DNA of 64,000 nt, from assembly GCA_017744735.1 (NCBI GenBank), contig JAGIAR010000007.1, positions 310,001 to 374,000 of the forward strand. The letters are read 5' to 3'. This document shows, one piece after another, positions 1-10,002 of the stretch; within the stretch, counting starts at the first letter, position 1; the number at the start of each line of letters is the position of its first letter. The translations under genes were made by a program, and so were the position numbers. The notes under the pieces are model-generated. The model saw only the letters and a list, made by a program, of their open reading frames with translations, ran no database searches and was not told where the DNA came from. Origin of the DNA: Novosphingobium sp. (GTDB lineage: Bacteria; Pseudomonadota; Alphaproteobacteria; Sphingomonadales; Sphingomonadaceae).

Positions 1-1016
<1,016 letters not shown>

Positions 1017-1148
1017 AAGCAAAAGTGTCCGGATTGGGAGCGGGCGCTGATGCACCCTGCCCCTGCAAAACCCGCCCGCCCAAAAAGCACGCGGAAAACC
1101 GCCGCGCCCTATCGCGATGCGGACGGGAAAGTCAAGGAAAGTGCGGTA

Positions 1149-1742
1149 TCAGTCCCGCACTGCGACGAGTTGACGAAACTGCTTCAACTGGCATTTCGAG
1201 CCCGAGCGCGAATGGATCTTGTCGCGCTTGGCGCAAAGCTGCCCATCCTCCTGCCGCTCGATATAGAAGCCCGAGTAGAAATCGCGCGAGCTGCAAGCCT
1301 TTTCCAGCGCGACGCTGATGATCCGGCGATCGCGCATGAACAGCAGCAGCTTGTTGTCCTGTCCGGTCTGCACCCCGACGATCCCCTGCGCCGCCACGCA
1401 GGAGCCGATCTTGCGCTCCTCGATATGCGCGGTCGGGCGGGCGCCCTGCGGCAGCGAGGCAAGCAATTGCTCGTCGGTGCGCGGCGGGCGGGGGGTGATC
1501 CGGATGGTGATGCTCTGCTCGATCCGGACCTGCGCGGCCTCGGCCGGCTGCATCGCCTTGGTCAGCGGCTGATCGGGCGCGGCGCTCTGCGGGCCGAGGT
1601 CCAGCGGAGCCCCCACCTCCGACGCGTCGAATACCAGCCGCGCGGCATCGTCTCCCGACGCATTCGGCAGGCCGGGCGCGTCGGCCATGCCTGCCGGAAG
1701 AAGCAGGGCAAGCGGCGCAAGGAAGGCGGCAATGGTGTTCAT
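1149..1742 (-). CDS. Hypothetical exported protein, 197 aa
   Basis: I do not recognise a family. The N-terminus reads as a signal peptide, with a hydrophobic stretch of about 15 residues ending near GMADA, so export to the periplasm is likely. The mature part is mixed, contains three cysteines (in GSCVAAQ, ACSSRD and LCAKRD, plus a fourth near KCQLKQ) that could form disulfides, and ends LVAVRD. The ATG at 1742 has only a weak ribosome-binding site. It faces away from the flavoprotein gene at 1917, so the 175 bp between them must hold divergent promoters. Codon use matches the neighbours. The function is unknown. Confidence 0.7.
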   Translation of the reverse strand: MNTIAAFLAPLALLLPAGMADAPGLPNASGDDAARLVFDASEVGAPLDLGPQSAAPDQPLTKAMQPAEAAQVRIEQSITIRITPRPPRTDEQLLASLPQGARPTAHIEERKIGSCVAAQGIVGVQTGQDNKLLLFMRDRRIISVALEKACSSRDFYSGFYIERQEDGQLCAKRDKIHSRSGSKCQLKQFRQLVAVRD

Positions 1743-1916
1743 CGCTCAGTTTCGGTTCGAGGGCCCCTGTAAACCCGACGTGCAAGTAAACCCCGCGTAC
1801 ACGCCCCCTTGCAAGCTTCGCTTGAACAATGGCTTAACCTCTCACGGTCCGCTTGCAAGCGCGAGCGCCGCAAGGGCTGGCATGGCCCACGGCAAATGTG
1901 CGATAGGCCGCGCGCA

Positions 1917-3338
1917 ATGTCCGACCACCACGCCTTTCTCGACGAAGCCGCTGCCCTGCTCGGCCCGCGCGGCCTGACCCGCGATCCCGAACTGATGGAG
2001 CCGTGGCTGACCGACTGGCGCGGGCGCTTTCACGGTGCCGCGCTTGCGCTCGCCTCGCCCGGATCGACGCAGGAGGTCGCCGCGCTGGTCAAGCTTTGCG
2101 CGAAGCACGCAGTGGCGATCGTCCCGCAGGGAGGCAACAGCGGCATGTGCGGCGGCGCGACGCCCGACGGTAGCGGCAATGCAATCCTGCTTTCGCTGCG
2201 GCGGATGAACGCGATCCGCTCATTCGACGAGCAGGCCCGCCAGGCGGTATGCGAGGCCGGCGTGATCCTGCAGACCTTTCACGAAGCGGCCGAAGCCAAG
2301 GGCCTGCGCTTTCCGCTGACCCTCGGCGGCAAGGGCTCGGCCACGATCGGCGGGCTGATCTCGACCAATGCCGGCGGCACCCAGGTGCTGCGCCATGGCT
2401 CGATGCGCGCCCAAGTGCTGGGAATCGAGGCGGTGCTGGCGGACGGCAGCGTGTTCGACAGTCTCGTCGCGCTGAAGAAGGACAACCGCGGATTCGATCT
2501 CAAGCAATTGCTGATCGGGTCCGAGGGCACGCTCGGCATCGTCACCGCGGCCACGCTTGCGCTGGTGCCCGCGGTCGCCGACCGGGTCGTACTGTGGGCC
2601 GGGGTCGCCTCGCTCAAGGCCGCGCGTGCCTTGCTGCTCCATTGCGAAGCGCTGGCCGGCGACGCGCTCGAGGGGTTCGAGGTGCTCGCGCAGAGCACGC
2701 TGGACGATGTCGTCGCGCATGTTCCCGGCTCGCGCCGGCCGCTCGCGGGCCGCCATGCCTGGCATGCGCTGATCGAGTTGGTGGCAGATCGTTCCGGTGC
2801 AGAGCGCCTCGGGGCGCTTGCCGAAGACCTGCTCGCGTCGGCGTTCGAGCAGGGCCTGCTCGAAGACGCGGTGATTTCCTCGAATGAGGCCCAGGCCGAA
2901 GCCTTCTGGCAATTGCGCGACGAGATCGCCCCGGCCGAGCGGGCAAAGGGCCCCGCGGTGCAGCATGACATCTCGGTCGCGGTCGAACGGATGCCCGAAT
3001 TCGTGGACCAGGCGGTTCCGCTGCTGGAGGCCGCATGGCCGGGGACCGAAGCGGTGGCCTTCGGCCATCTCGGCGACGGCAACGTCCATTTTCACGTAAT
3101 CGCTCCGCCGGGCGTCGATCCGCTCGCCTGGCAGCGGAGCGACGGGAAGGCAATCAGCCGCCAGGTCTATGATCTGGTGACGAAATGGCACGGCTCGATC
3201 TCGGCCGAGCACGGCATCGGCCAGCTCAAGCGCGACGAGTTGGCCCGGCTGGGCGATCCGGTTTCGCTGGCGATGATGCGGGCGGTCAAGCACGCGCTGG
3301 ATCCGGCCGGCCTGCTCAATCCGGGCAAGCTCGTCTGA
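1917..3338 (+). CDS. FAD-binding oxidoreductase, D-2-hydroxyacid (glycolate/lactate/2-hydroxyglutarate) dehydrogenase type
   Basis: This is a 473-residue member of the FAD_binding_4 / FAD-oxidase C family (GlcD, D-lactate and D-2-hydroxyglutarate dehydrogenases), which oxidises a 2-hydroxyacid and passes electrons to the respiratory chain or an electron-transfer flavoprotein. The FAD diphosphate loop VPQGGNSGMCGG is near residue 70. The C-terminal domain carries GHLGDGNVHFHV and SAEHGIGQLKRDEL, which include the metal-binding and substrate residues of this family. The frame stays open upstream to 1809, but MSDHHAFLDEAA at 1917 is the natural start. It stands alone, so the substrate cannot be inferred from context. 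Confidence 0.88.
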   Translation: MSDHHAFLDEAAALLGPRGLTRDPELMEPWLTDWRGRFHGAALALASPGSTQEVAALVKLCAKHAVAIVPQGGNSGMCGGATPDGSGNAILLSLRRMNAIRSFDEQARQAVCEAGVILQTFHEAAEAKGLRFPLTLGGKGSATIGGLISTNAGGTQVLRHGSMRAQVLGIEAVLADGSVFDSLVALKKDNRGFDLKQLLIGSEGTLGIVTAATLALVPAVADRVVLWAGVASLKAARALLLHCEALAGDALEGFEVLAQSTLDDVVAHVPGSRRPLAGRHAWHALIELVADRSGAERLGALAEDLLASAFEQGLLEDAVISSNEAQAEAFWQLRDEIAPAERAKGPAVQHDISVAVERMPEFVDQAVPLLEAAWPGTEAVAFGHLGDGNVHFHVIAPPGVDPLAWQRSDGKAISRQVYDLVTKWHGSISAEHGIGQLKRDELARLGDPVSLAMMRAVKHALDPAGLLNPGKLV

Positions 3339-3425
3339 CTTGCACCTGACACGCGCAGGCCGTAAAGCGCCCGCTCGAATTCGCGGGATCCCCCGTATGG
3401 TGACGTTTTCGACCGGAGAGATGCG

Positions 3426-4241
3426 ATGGCCTCGGCGCCAAACAACCTGCCTTTGTTCTACAAGGATCTGATGCCGCTCAACATGCGCGACCATGAAAAA
3501 TGGCGCGCGCGCCGCAGCGAAACCGCCCCGTGGATGGTCGGCCAGCATGCGATCCCGCTGACGGTCGACGAATTCGTGCTGGCGCAGCGCGATTATCCGA
3601 TCGTGTTCTCCTCGGGCGACAATCCGGTTCCGCTTGCGCTGTTCGGGCTCAACGAGGGCGTGAACGTCTACGTCAACGACGACGGCACGGTCCAGGGCGA
3701 CTCCACCTATGTTCCGGCCTATGCCCGGCGCTATCCCTTCATGCTCGCGCGGATGGACGCCAACAGCGAAACGATGACGCTGTGCTTCGACCCTGCCTCC
3801 GGCCTGCTCGGCGAGTTCGACGATGGCGAAGTGCTGTTCGAAGCGGGCGGCGCAGCGACCGAGCACACCCAGAACGTGCTCAAGTTCTGCGAGGATTTCG
3901 AGCACGCGGGCCAGCGCACCCAAGCCTTCATGGATGAACTCAAGAAGCACGACCTGCTGATCGAGGGTGAGGTCGGGATCACCCAGGAAGGCGTCGAGCA
4001 GCCGTTCATCTATCGCGGCTTCCAGCTCATCAATCGCGAGAAGTTCGGCGAAGTGCGCGGCGACGTGCTGCGCACCTGGAACCAGAACGGCTTCCTGGTG
4101 CTGGTGCACGCCCATTTCTTCTCGCTCGATCTGATGCGGATCATCTTCGCGCGCCAGACTCAGCAGGGCAAGGGCCCGGGCGCGGAGTTCGTCGCGAACC
4201 GCGCGGCGGCCGCAGAGCCCGAAAAGAAGTCCAAGAAGTAA
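3426..4241 (+). CDS. SapC family protein
   Basis: A 271-residue protein matching the SapC family throughout: PLFYKDLMPLN near the start, the HAIPLTVDEF block, DNPVPLALFGL, YARRYPFML, and the C-terminal FLVLVHAHFFSLDLMR. SapC was named from Campylobacter S-layer loci, but in sphingomonads it is a widespread stand-alone protein with no settled biochemical role. There is no signal peptide. The ATG at 3426 follows a GGAGAG ribosome-binding site. The lysine-rich tail KKSKK is typical. No S-layer transport genes are nearby. Confidence 0.9.
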   Translation: MASAPNNLPLFYKDLMPLNMRDHEKWRARRSETAPWMVGQHAIPLTVDEFVLAQRDYPIVFSSGDNPVPLALFGLNEGVNVYVNDDGTVQGDSTYVPAYARRYPFMLARMDANSETMTLCFDPASGLLGEFDDGEVLFEAGGAATEHTQNVLKFCEDFEHAGQRTQAFMDELKKHDLLIEGEVGITQEGVEQPFIYRGFQLINREKFGEVRGDVLRTWNQNGFLVLVHAHFFSLDLMRIIFARQTQQGKGPGAEFVANRAAAAEPEKKSKK

Positions 4242-4289
4242 GGATAGGCCGCGCGTTTCTGCCGATTTCAAAAATGCAGGCTCGACGGG

Positions 4290-4318
4290 CTTGCATTTGG
4301 CAGCGCGGTCATTATCTT
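4290..4318 (+). promoter_or_regulatory. Putative housekeeping promoter of the small RNA
   Basis: CTTGCA and TATCTT are separated by 17 bp, giving a plausible start near 4325. The same CTTGCA element with 17-bp spacing precedes tRNA-Val at 5916-5944. Inferred by eye only. Confidence 0.4.
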
Positions 4319-4324
4319 TGGTTG

Positions 4325-4426
4325 GTCCGGTGAAGCTTCCCTCATGGCTCCGCTGGATAAGCACGCGAGAGCGTGCTTCCTCCCTGTACCTTGGCCGCCT
4401 CGTGCATTGCACGAGGCGGTTTTTTA
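4325..4426 (+). ncRNA. Candidate suhB/mmgR-type (alpha-r8) small RNA
   Basis: Between sapC and the next gene lies a compact non-coding unit of about 100 nt. It has a hairpin AAGCACGC/GCGTGCTT at 4359-4378, then the single-stranded block TTCCTCCCTGTACC, then a perfect 11-bp hairpin followed by a T-run. Two hairpins bracketing an unpaired UUUCCUCCCU-like stretch is the arrangement I recall for the alphaproteobacterial suhB/MmgR family, an Hfq-binding trans-acting RNA linked in Sinorhizobium to polyhydroxybutyrate control. The architecture is seen directly; the family name is from memory and needs a covariance-model search. Confidence 0.6.
4395..4426 (+). terminator. Rho-independent terminator of the small RNA
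   Basis: A perfect 11-bp stem, CCGCCTCGTGC paired with GCACGAGGCGG around a 3-nt loop, is followed directly by seven T residues. It would also end any read-through from sapC. Confidence 0.85.
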
Positions 4427-4460
4427 TCGCCTGCTGACGCCGCCACAGTCCCCGGCAGGG

Positions 4461-5408
4461 CTATTCCGCCGCCTGCGGAAGTTGGCTGGAACGGCCGAGC
4501 GCCGCGACTTCTACAGCCAGCCGGCGGACCAGCGCGATCAGCGTAGCGACGACCGCGCCGCGATTCTCGCTCGGCTCGGCCAGCCGTGCGTCAAGATAGG
4601 TGCTGCGGCAGATTTCGATCTGCACCGCGTGCAGCCCCCATTCGAGCGCAGCGTGGCGATCCAGCACGTAACCGCCCGCATAGGGCCGGTTGTGCGCCGC
4701 CCGGCGCGACTGAAGATTGAATTCATCGAAGGCGGCCGCGCACAGCGCGCCGTCGCACGATGCTCCGAATCGGTCGCCCAGCACGAATTCCGGCGCCGGC
4801 TCACCCGTCCCGCGGGCGCTTAGCGGCGGCATCGAATGCAGGTCGATCAGCAACGCGGCACCCCACCGGTCGCGAATCCGGCGCAGGCACTCCTCGATCG
4901 CCGCATGGTAGGGCCGGTGGATACCCTCGATCCTGGCGTCCAACTCGGATTCCTCTATCCGCGCCTTCCACAATTCGCCGATCCCCGGCAAACGCCGCGG
5001 AACCAACCCGAGGCCGCTGCGCGCGCGGCGGCCGACCCGGCCCGAACCGCGCCCCGGAGGCGCACCCCGCCGCAGCATGTCCCAGTCCATCTCCTCGACC
5101 GCACGGTTGAGATCGATCATCGCGCGCGGCGCATGCGCGATCAGCAGACTCGCGCCGGTCTCGCGCGCGATCGCCCCCGCAAGCAGATCGACGTAGCGGT
5201 CTTCCAGCTTGATCGCCGCCTCGCCCGGCGAGCGCATCCGCTCCAACAGGTTGTCCGGGTAGACCCGGCCCGCGTGCGGCACCGCGATCAGGATGGGTAT
5301 CGGCGACGGGTCGCGCCGGGTCAGGCTGAAGGCCGGCCTGCCGGGGGCGCCCGGGATCGAGCCGCCGGTGACGGTCCGTGAGTCGCAAGGCTGGGGAATT
5401 TGGTCCAC
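4461..5408 (-). CDS. N-formylglutamate amidohydrolase family protein (HutG-like)
   Basis: This 315-residue protein belongs to the N-formylglutamate amidohydrolase family, zinc enzymes that hydrolyse N-formylglutamate at the end of one histidine-degradation route. Diagnostic segments are ILIAVPHAGRVYP near the start, KLEDRYVDLL, DLNRAVEEMDWD, LLIDLHSMPPL, and the C-terminal HAVQIEICRSTYLDA. No hut genes are nearby, so the true substrate is open. The best start is a GTG at 5408; no clear ribosome-binding site precedes it, and a shorter start is possible. It is divergent from cpdR. Confidence 0.82.
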   Translation of the reverse strand: MDQIPQPCDSRTVTGGSIPGAPGRPAFSLTRRDPSPIPILIAVPHAGRVYPDNLLERMRSPGEAAIKLEDRYVDLLAGAIARETGASLLIAHAPRAMIDLNRAVEEMDWDMLRRGAPPGRGSGRVGRRARSGLGLVPRRLPGIGELWKARIEESELDARIEGIHRPYHAAIEECLRRIRDRWGAALLIDLHSMPPLSARGTGEPAPEFVLGDRFGASCDGALCAAAFDEFNLQSRRAAHNRPYAGGYVLDRHAALEWGLHAVQIEICRSTYLDARLAEPSENRGAVVATLIALVRRLAVEVAALGRSSQLPQAAE

Positions 5409-5415
5409 GATATAC

Positions 5416-5425
5416 GTTAGCTAAC
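5416..5425. promoter_or_regulatory. Perfect 10-bp palindrome GTTAGCTAAC in the divergent intergenic region
   Basis: The palindrome lies 8 bp upstream of the GTG start of the amidohydrolase-like gene and about 100 bp from cpdR. Its position suits an operator for the minus-strand gene, but no regulator gene lies beside it. Confidence 0.25.
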
Positions 5426-5527
5426 TCCCTTTTTCCCTGTGTCAAAGCTGGTCAGCGCGAAAACCGGGCGAGATTGTTAACGGGCGATAGGCTATGGGGG
5501 TTTACCACCTTGATGAGAGAGACAGGC

Positions 5528-5902
5528 ATGAGGCGAATCCTGCTGGCCGAGGATGAAGAGGCCATGCGCACCTATCTGGCGCGCGCACTCGAAAACGCAG
5601 GATACGACGTTGTCGCGGTCGATCGTGGAACCGCCGCGCTGCCGCTGCTCGAAGACGGCGCGTTCGACCTGCTGCTGTCGGACATCGTGATGCCCGAGAT
5701 GGACGGTATCGAACTTGCCCAGCGCTGCGGCGAGGTCAGCCCGCGGACCAAGGTGATGTTCATCACCGGATTCGCGGCGGTGACGCTCAAGGCCAGCCGC
5801 GAGACTCCGCATGCCAACGTGCTGTCGAAGCCGTTCCATCTGCGCGACCTGGTGCTGGAGGTGGAGCGTATTTTCGAGGATCAGGCTTCTGCGTCGCTCT
5901 GA
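5528..5902 (+). CDS. cpdR: Single-domain response regulator CpdR
   Basis: A 124-residue stand-alone receiver domain. In Caulobacter CpdR is phosphorylated by the CckA-ChpT relay, and its unphosphorylated form primes the ClpXP protease for polar localisation and adaptor-dependent destruction of cell-cycle proteins. The acidic pocket is AEDEE (residues 7-11), the phospho-acceptor Asp52 sits in SDIVMPEMDG, and the conserved Lys lies in LSKPFH. The stretch IELAQRCGEVSP followed by MFITGFAAVTLKA is characteristic of CpdR. I chose the ATG at 5528, giving MRRILLAEDEE; another in-frame ATG lies at 5513. CckA, its upstream kinase, is encoded at 18305-20752. Confidence 0.9.
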   Translation: MRRILLAEDEEAMRTYLARALENAGYDVVAVDRGTAALPLLEDGAFDLLLSDIVMPEMDGIELAQRCGEVSPRTKVMFITGFAAVTLKASRETPHANVLSKPFHLRDLVLEVERIFEDQASASL

Positions 5903-5915
5903 TCCCAAACGACCC

Positions 5916-5944
5916 CTTGCAAGCTGCGCGGGCCGCCGCTAAAG
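5916..5944 (+). promoter_or_regulatory. Putative tRNA-Val promoter
   Basis: CTTGCA, a 17-bp spacer and CTAAAG place a start near 5952, about 30 nt before the mature tRNA 5' end. Confidence 0.4.
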
Positions 5945-5981
5945 CGCCCGCCTGCCGGGGCAACCGGCACACCGATGGTGC

Positions 5982-6056
5982 GGGCGTATAGCTCAGTGGT
6001 AGAGCACTATGTTGACATCGTAGGGGTCGCAAGTTCAATCCTTGCTACGCCCACCA
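5982..6056 (+). tRNA. tRNA-Val(GAC)
   Basis: A full cloverleaf can be drawn. The acceptor stem GGGCGTA pairs with TACGCCC, there is a D-arm with AGTGGTA, and a TTCAATC T-loop. The anticodon stem CTATG/CGTAG closes the loop TTGACAT with anticodon GAC, reading valine codons GUC and GUU. The CCA end is encoded (6054-6056). Confidence 0.96.
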
Positions 6057-6066
6057 TCGCTCAGGA

Positions 6067-6099
6067 AACCCGCCCGCAACGGCGGGTTTTCTTGTTTTT
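6067..6099 (+). terminator. Rho-independent terminator after tRNA-Val
   Basis: An 8-bp stem AACCCGCC/GGCGGGTT with a 6-nt loop is followed by a T-rich run, 11 bp after the tRNA. Confidence 0.8.
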
Positions 6100-6188
6100 G
6101 GCCCGGAGTCGGCCCCTGTCCTTGCACCGCTGACTTAGCCTGCTAAGAGGCCGCAATACTTCCTATCGAAAGGCAGCGGGCACCCCTT

Positions 6189-7412
6189 ATGGCGAAGATC
6201 AAGGTTGCGACCCCGGTCGTCGAAATCGACGGCGACGAAATGACGCGGATCATCTGGCAGTGGATTCGCGAAAGGCTGATCCAGCCCTATCTCGACATCG
6301 ACCTGATCTACTACGACCTCTCGGTCGAAAAGCGCGACGAGACCGACGACCAGATCACGATCGACGCGGCCGAGGCGATCAAGCAGTACGGCGTGGGCGT
6401 GAAGTGCGCCACCATCACCCCGGACGAGGCCCGCGTCACCGAATTCGGCCTCAAGCAGATGTGGAAGAGCCCCAACGGCACGATCCGCAACATCCTCGGC
6501 GGCACGATCTTCCGCGAACCGATCGTGATCTCCAACGTGCCGCGGCTGGTGCCGGGCTGGACCGATCCGATCGTGGTCGGCCGCCACGCCTATGGCGACC
6601 AGTACCGCGCGACCGACTTCCTGGTCCCCGGCAAGGGCAAGCTGCGCCTGGTGTTCGAGGGCGAGGACGGCACGGTCATCGACCGCGAGGTGTTCCAGTT
6701 CCCGTCGAGTGGCGTCGCCATGTCGATGTACAATCTCGACGATTCGATCATGGATTTCGCCCGCGCGAGCTTCAACTACGGGCTCGATCGCAAGTGGCCG
6801 GTCTACCTCTCGACCAAGAACACCATCATCAAGGCCTATGACGGGCGCTTCAAGGACCTGTTCCAGCAGGTGTTCGACAGCGAGGGCTTCAAGGAGAAGT
6901 TCGCCGAGGCGAACATCACCTACGAACACCGCCTGATCGACGACATGGTCGCCGCCGCGCTCAAGTGGAGCGGCAAGTTCGTCTGGGCCTGCAAGAACTA
7001 CGACGGCGACGTGCAGTCCGACGTCGTGGCGCAGGGCTTCGGCAGCCTCGGGCTGATGACCAGCGTGCTGATGACGCCCGACGGCAAGACGATCGAGGCC
7101 GAAGCCGCGCACGGCACCGTCACCCGCCACTATCGCCAGCACCAGCAGGGCAAGGCGACCAGCACCAACCCGATCGCCAGCATCTTCGCCTGGACCCGCG
7201 GCCTCATCTATCGCGGCCGGTTCGACAACACGCCCGACGTGGTGCGCTTCGCCGAGACGCTCGAGAAGGTCTGCGTCGAGACCGTCGAAGGCGGCAAGAT
7301 GACCAAGGACCTCGCGCTGCTGATCGGGCCCGACCAGCCGTGGATGACGACCGAGCAGTTCTTCGAGGCGATCGTCGAGAATCTCGAAGCCGAAATGGCC
7401 ACCTGGGCCTGA
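6189..7412 (+). CDS. icd: NADP-dependent isocitrate dehydrogenase
   Basis: This 407-residue TCA-cycle enzyme converts isocitrate to 2-oxoglutarate with NADP+. It is the homodimeric, eukaryote-like IDH type common in Alphaproteobacteria, shown by [15 protein letters not shown] at the N-terminus, the substrate segment [19 protein letters not shown], the metal-binding [20 protein letters not shown] region, and the NADP-binding [17 protein letters not shown]. It is full length, starts at the ATG at 6189, and stands alone just after tRNA-Val. Confidence 0.97.
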   Translation: MAKIKVATPVVEIDGDEMTRIIWQWIRERLIQPYLDIDLIYYDLSVEKRDETDDQITIDAAEAIKQYGVGVKCATITPDEARVTEFGLKQMWKSPNGTIRNILGGTIFREPIVISNVPRLVPGWTDPIVVGRHAYGDQYRATDFLVPGKGKLRLVFEGEDGTVIDREVFQFPSSGVAMSMYNLDDSIMDFARASFNYGLDRKWPVYLSTKNTIIKAYDGRFKDLFQQVFDSEGFKEKFAEANITYEHRLIDDMVAAALKWSGKFVWACKNYDGDVQSDVVAQGFGSLGLMTSVLMTPDGKTIEAEAAHGTVTRHYRQHQQGKATSTNPIASIFAWTRGLIYRGRFDNTPDVVRFAETLEKVCVETVEGGKMTKDLALLIGPDQPWMTTEQFFEAIVENLEAEMATWA

Positions 7413-7479
7413 GCCCGCGGCATAAAAACCGATCCGGGAGGGGTGACAAGCGCGTCCCCCCTCCCCTACCCTCGCCGGC

Positions 7480-9246
7480 ATGACCAACGGCGAATTCTCC
7501 TCGTCCTTCCTTTCCGATGCGCTGGTGATTCTCGGCGCGGCCGGGATCGTGATCCCGGTGTTCGCCCGGTTCCGCATCACCCCGGTGATCGGATTCATCC
7601 TGGTAGGCGTCGCGGTCGGCCCGCACGGGCTCGGCCTGCTGGTGCCGCAGAACCCGTGGCTCGGCAATTTCACCATCACCAACGATGAGGCGCTCGAGCC
7701 TTTCGCCGAATTCGGCATCATCCTGCTGCTGTTCACCATCGGGCTTGAGCTGTCGTTCAACCGCCTGTGGGAAATGCGGCGGCTGGTGTTCGGCCTCGGC
7801 GCGCTCGAACTGCTGATCATCTCGGCTCTGCTGGCCGGTTTCCTGGCCGCGACCGGCCAGTACTGGAGCGGCGCGCTCGGGCTCGGCCTGGCGCTCGCAC
7901 TCTCCTCCACCGCGCTGGTGCTGCAGATTTCCGGCACCCAGACCCCGGTGGGCAAGGCCGCGCTGAGCATGCTGCTGTTCGAAGACATCGCAATCGTGCC
8001 GATCATCTTCCTGCTGGGCGCGCTCGCGCCCAATGCCGGCAGCGAAGGGATCGACGGATTGGTGACGACCCTGTGGCAGGGCGGGCTGGTGGTCGCGGTG
8101 TTGCTGGTTCTCGGGCGCTTCGCCCTGCCCCCGCTGTTCGCCCAGGCGGCCCGGACCAAGAGCCCGGAACTGTTCCTCTCGGCGAGCCTGCTGGTGGTGA
8201 TCGGGGCAAGCCTGGCGACCGCCGCGACCGGCCTCTCGCCGATCGTCGGCGCGCTGATCGCCGGGCTGCTGATCGCCGAGACCGAATATCACGTCGAGGT
8301 CGAGCACATCACCGAGCCGTTCAAGGGGCTCGCGCTGGGGGTGTTCCTGCTCACGGTCGGCATGGAGATCGACCTGATGACGATCTGGCGCAATCTCGGC
8401 CCGATCCTGCTGGCGGTGATCGGGGTGCTGGCGCTCAAGGCGATCGTCACCGGCGTGCTGCTGCGGCTGATGGGCGCGCGCCGCGGGACCGCGACCGAGA
8501 CCGGGCTGCTGATGGCGAGCCCTTCGGAAACCACGCTGATCGTGCTCACCGCAGCCAGCCAGGCGCTGCTGATCGACGCGGAGACCGCGCAGTTCTGGCA
8601 GATCGTCACCGCCATCGGCCTGACCGTGACGCCGATCCTCGCCCGGCTCGGGCGAGTGATCGGGCGACGGGTCGAACCGGTGCCTCCGCTCGACGAGGTC
8701 GTCAGCGAGCCGGGGCGGCCCAACGTGGTGGTGGTCGGCTTCGGGCGGGTCGGCCGGCTGGTGGCCGACATGCTCGCCGCCCATGGCCGGCCCTATATCG
8801 GGGTCGACGGCGACGCGGACATCATCGAGCGCGCCCGGCGCGACGGGTACAACGCAACCTTCGGCGATGCGACGCGCGCCAAGACGCTCGAGCGCCTCGG
8901 GATCGCCCAGGCGCCCGCGGTGGTGCTGACGATGGACCAGCCGGTGCTGGCCCAGCGGCTGGTGCGCAAATTGCGGCAGGACTACCCCGAACTGCTGATC
9001 ATCGCGCGGGCGCGCGACACCGATCATGCCGCCCTGCTCTACCGCAGCGGCGCAACCCATGCCGTGCCCGAGACGCTGGAGAGCTCGCTCCAGCTGTCCG
9101 AGGCGGTGCTGGTCGATCTTGGGGTGGCGATGGGCCCGGTGATCGCCTCGATCCACGAGAAGCGCGACGAATTCCGGATCAAGCTCCAGCAGGATGCGGC
9201 GCTGGAGCACAAGCCGAAGCTGCGGACGAGCACGGCCGAAGGGTGA
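7480..9246 (+). CDS. CPA2-family monovalent cation:proton antiporter with TrkA-N domain (KefB/YbaL-like)
   Basis: A 588-residue inner-membrane protein. Roughly the first 390 residues form a hydrophobic Na+/H+-exchanger domain with 12-13 likely membrane segments, including LFEDIAIVPIIFLLGAL and SPIVGALIAGLLIAETEYH. A cytosolic Rossmann domain begins near residue 410 with VVVVGFGRVGRLVADML. This is the layout of glutathione-gated K+ efflux systems and relatives, which exchange K+ (or Na+) for protons. No KefF/KefG-type ancillary subunit lies next to it, so gating and ion choice are open. The start is the ATG at 7480, 67 bp after icd. Confidence 0.9.
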   Translation: MTNGEFSSSFLSDALVILGAAGIVIPVFARFRITPVIGFILVGVAVGPHGLGLLVPQNPWLGNFTITNDEALEPFAEFGIILLLFTIGLELSFNRLWEMRRLVFGLGALELLIISALLAGFLAATGQYWSGALGLGLALALSSTALVLQISGTQTPVGKAALSMLLFEDIAIVPIIFLLGALAPNAGSEGIDGLVTTLWQGGLVVAVLLVLGRFALPPLFAQAARTKSPELFLSASLLVVIGASLATAATGLSPIVGALIAGLLIAETEYHVEVEHITEPFKGLALGVFLLTVGMEIDLMTIWRNLGPILLAVIGVLALKAIVTGVLLRLMGARRGTATETGLLMASPSETTLIVLTAASQALLIDAETAQFWQIVTAIGLTVTPILARLGRVIGRRVEPVPPLDEVVSEPGRPNVVVVGFGRVGRLVADMLAAHGRPYIGVDGDADIIERARRDGYNATFGDATRAKTLERLGIAQAPAVVLTMDQPVLAQRLVRKLRQDYPELLIIARARDTDHAALLYRSGATHAVPETLESSLQLSEAVLVDLGVAMGPVIASIHEKRDEFRIKLQQDAALEHKPKLRTSTAEG

Positions 9247-9546
9247 ATCCGGGCAATACGGGGTTACACAAGTTACACCCTGTCACCCTGTGCGCGCGCC
9301 GCTCTCGTGCGCCGATTTCCGTCGCTTTCCGGCCCGCATGACAGGGTGACACCCCTGCGGAAGGGAATCGCGAGGGGGTGTCCCTGCAAAGAGGTTCGAA
9401 GGGCAAGGTTCTACGACGTCAAAGAGCCGCCGTGACCCTTGCACATCCGCCAGCGTGTAGGAAAATGGTTTCCGGGCGAGCGCGGCCGCCGAGCGCTTCT
9501 GGGCCAACCGAGCGCTCCGGAACGCGCTTCGACCGGGCCGAGCGCC
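9247..9546. other. Gene-free 300 bp with an 11-bp inverted repeat
   Basis: No open frame here looks coding. TGTCACCCTGT at 9281-9291 is the inverse of ACAGGGTGACA at 9341-9351, forming a long-loop inverted repeat. The TTACACAAGTTACACCCTGTCACC stretch resembles the TGTCACATG-type repeats at 41345 and 51212. It separates two convergent genes and might end both transcripts. Confidence 0.4.
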
Positions 9547-10002
9547 TCAGTCCGGCGCATGCCCGGCCGCTTCCTCCTCGCCCCTCGCGACCGCCAGCCC
9601 GAAGGCCTCCTTCGCCGGCTTGATCGTGCCGATCTTCCACCCGTCTTCGCCCGTGCCGATGGTCGCGACGAAGGTCCGGCCTTTGGGCCGCAGGCGGATG
9701 TGCTGGGTTTCGGGCGTGCGCTCGCCGTCGGTGAAATAGTAGACCACCCCGTCGAAGGCGAACTCCTCGCCGTCGCGGCGCAGCTCGGCAATGGTGGTCT
9801 CGTTGCACCAGCCTTCGCACAGGACGTATTCGACCATGTGCTTGCCGCCCCGATCGTAGAAGCGGGCTTCGAGTCCGCCGAGATCGCCCGTTTCGGCCGA
9901 CATGCGGACATTGCCGTAAATGCCCGAGGGCCACTGCGCTTCCTTTGCGGACAGCGGTGAAGCGGCAAGGCTCAGCGCGGCGAACGGCCACGCCCGGCGC
10001 AT
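9547..10002 (-). CDS. Hypothetical exported protein, 151 aa, coupled to alaS
   Basis: A small secreted protein of unknown family. [22 protein letters not shown] is a clear signal peptide, and the mature part is polar with cysteines in VLCEGWCNET that may pair. Its start codon overlaps the alaS stop as TGATG on the minus strand, so it is probably translated by coupling as the last gene of the alaS transcript. The link to alanyl-tRNA synthesis is positional only. Confidence 0.75.
   Translation of the reverse strand: MRRAWPFAALSLAASPLSAKEAQWPSGIYGNVRMSAETGDLGGLEARFYDRGGKHMVEYVLCEGWCNETTIAELRRDGEEFAFDGVVYYFTDGERTPETQHIRLRPKGRTFVATIGTGEDGWKIGTIKPAKEAFGLAVARGEEEAAGHAPD

Noticed and set aside
9283..9507. 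A 74-aa minus-strand frame downstream of the antiporter
   Set aside because: It overlaps an inverted repeat, has no ribosome-binding site and no recognisable domain.
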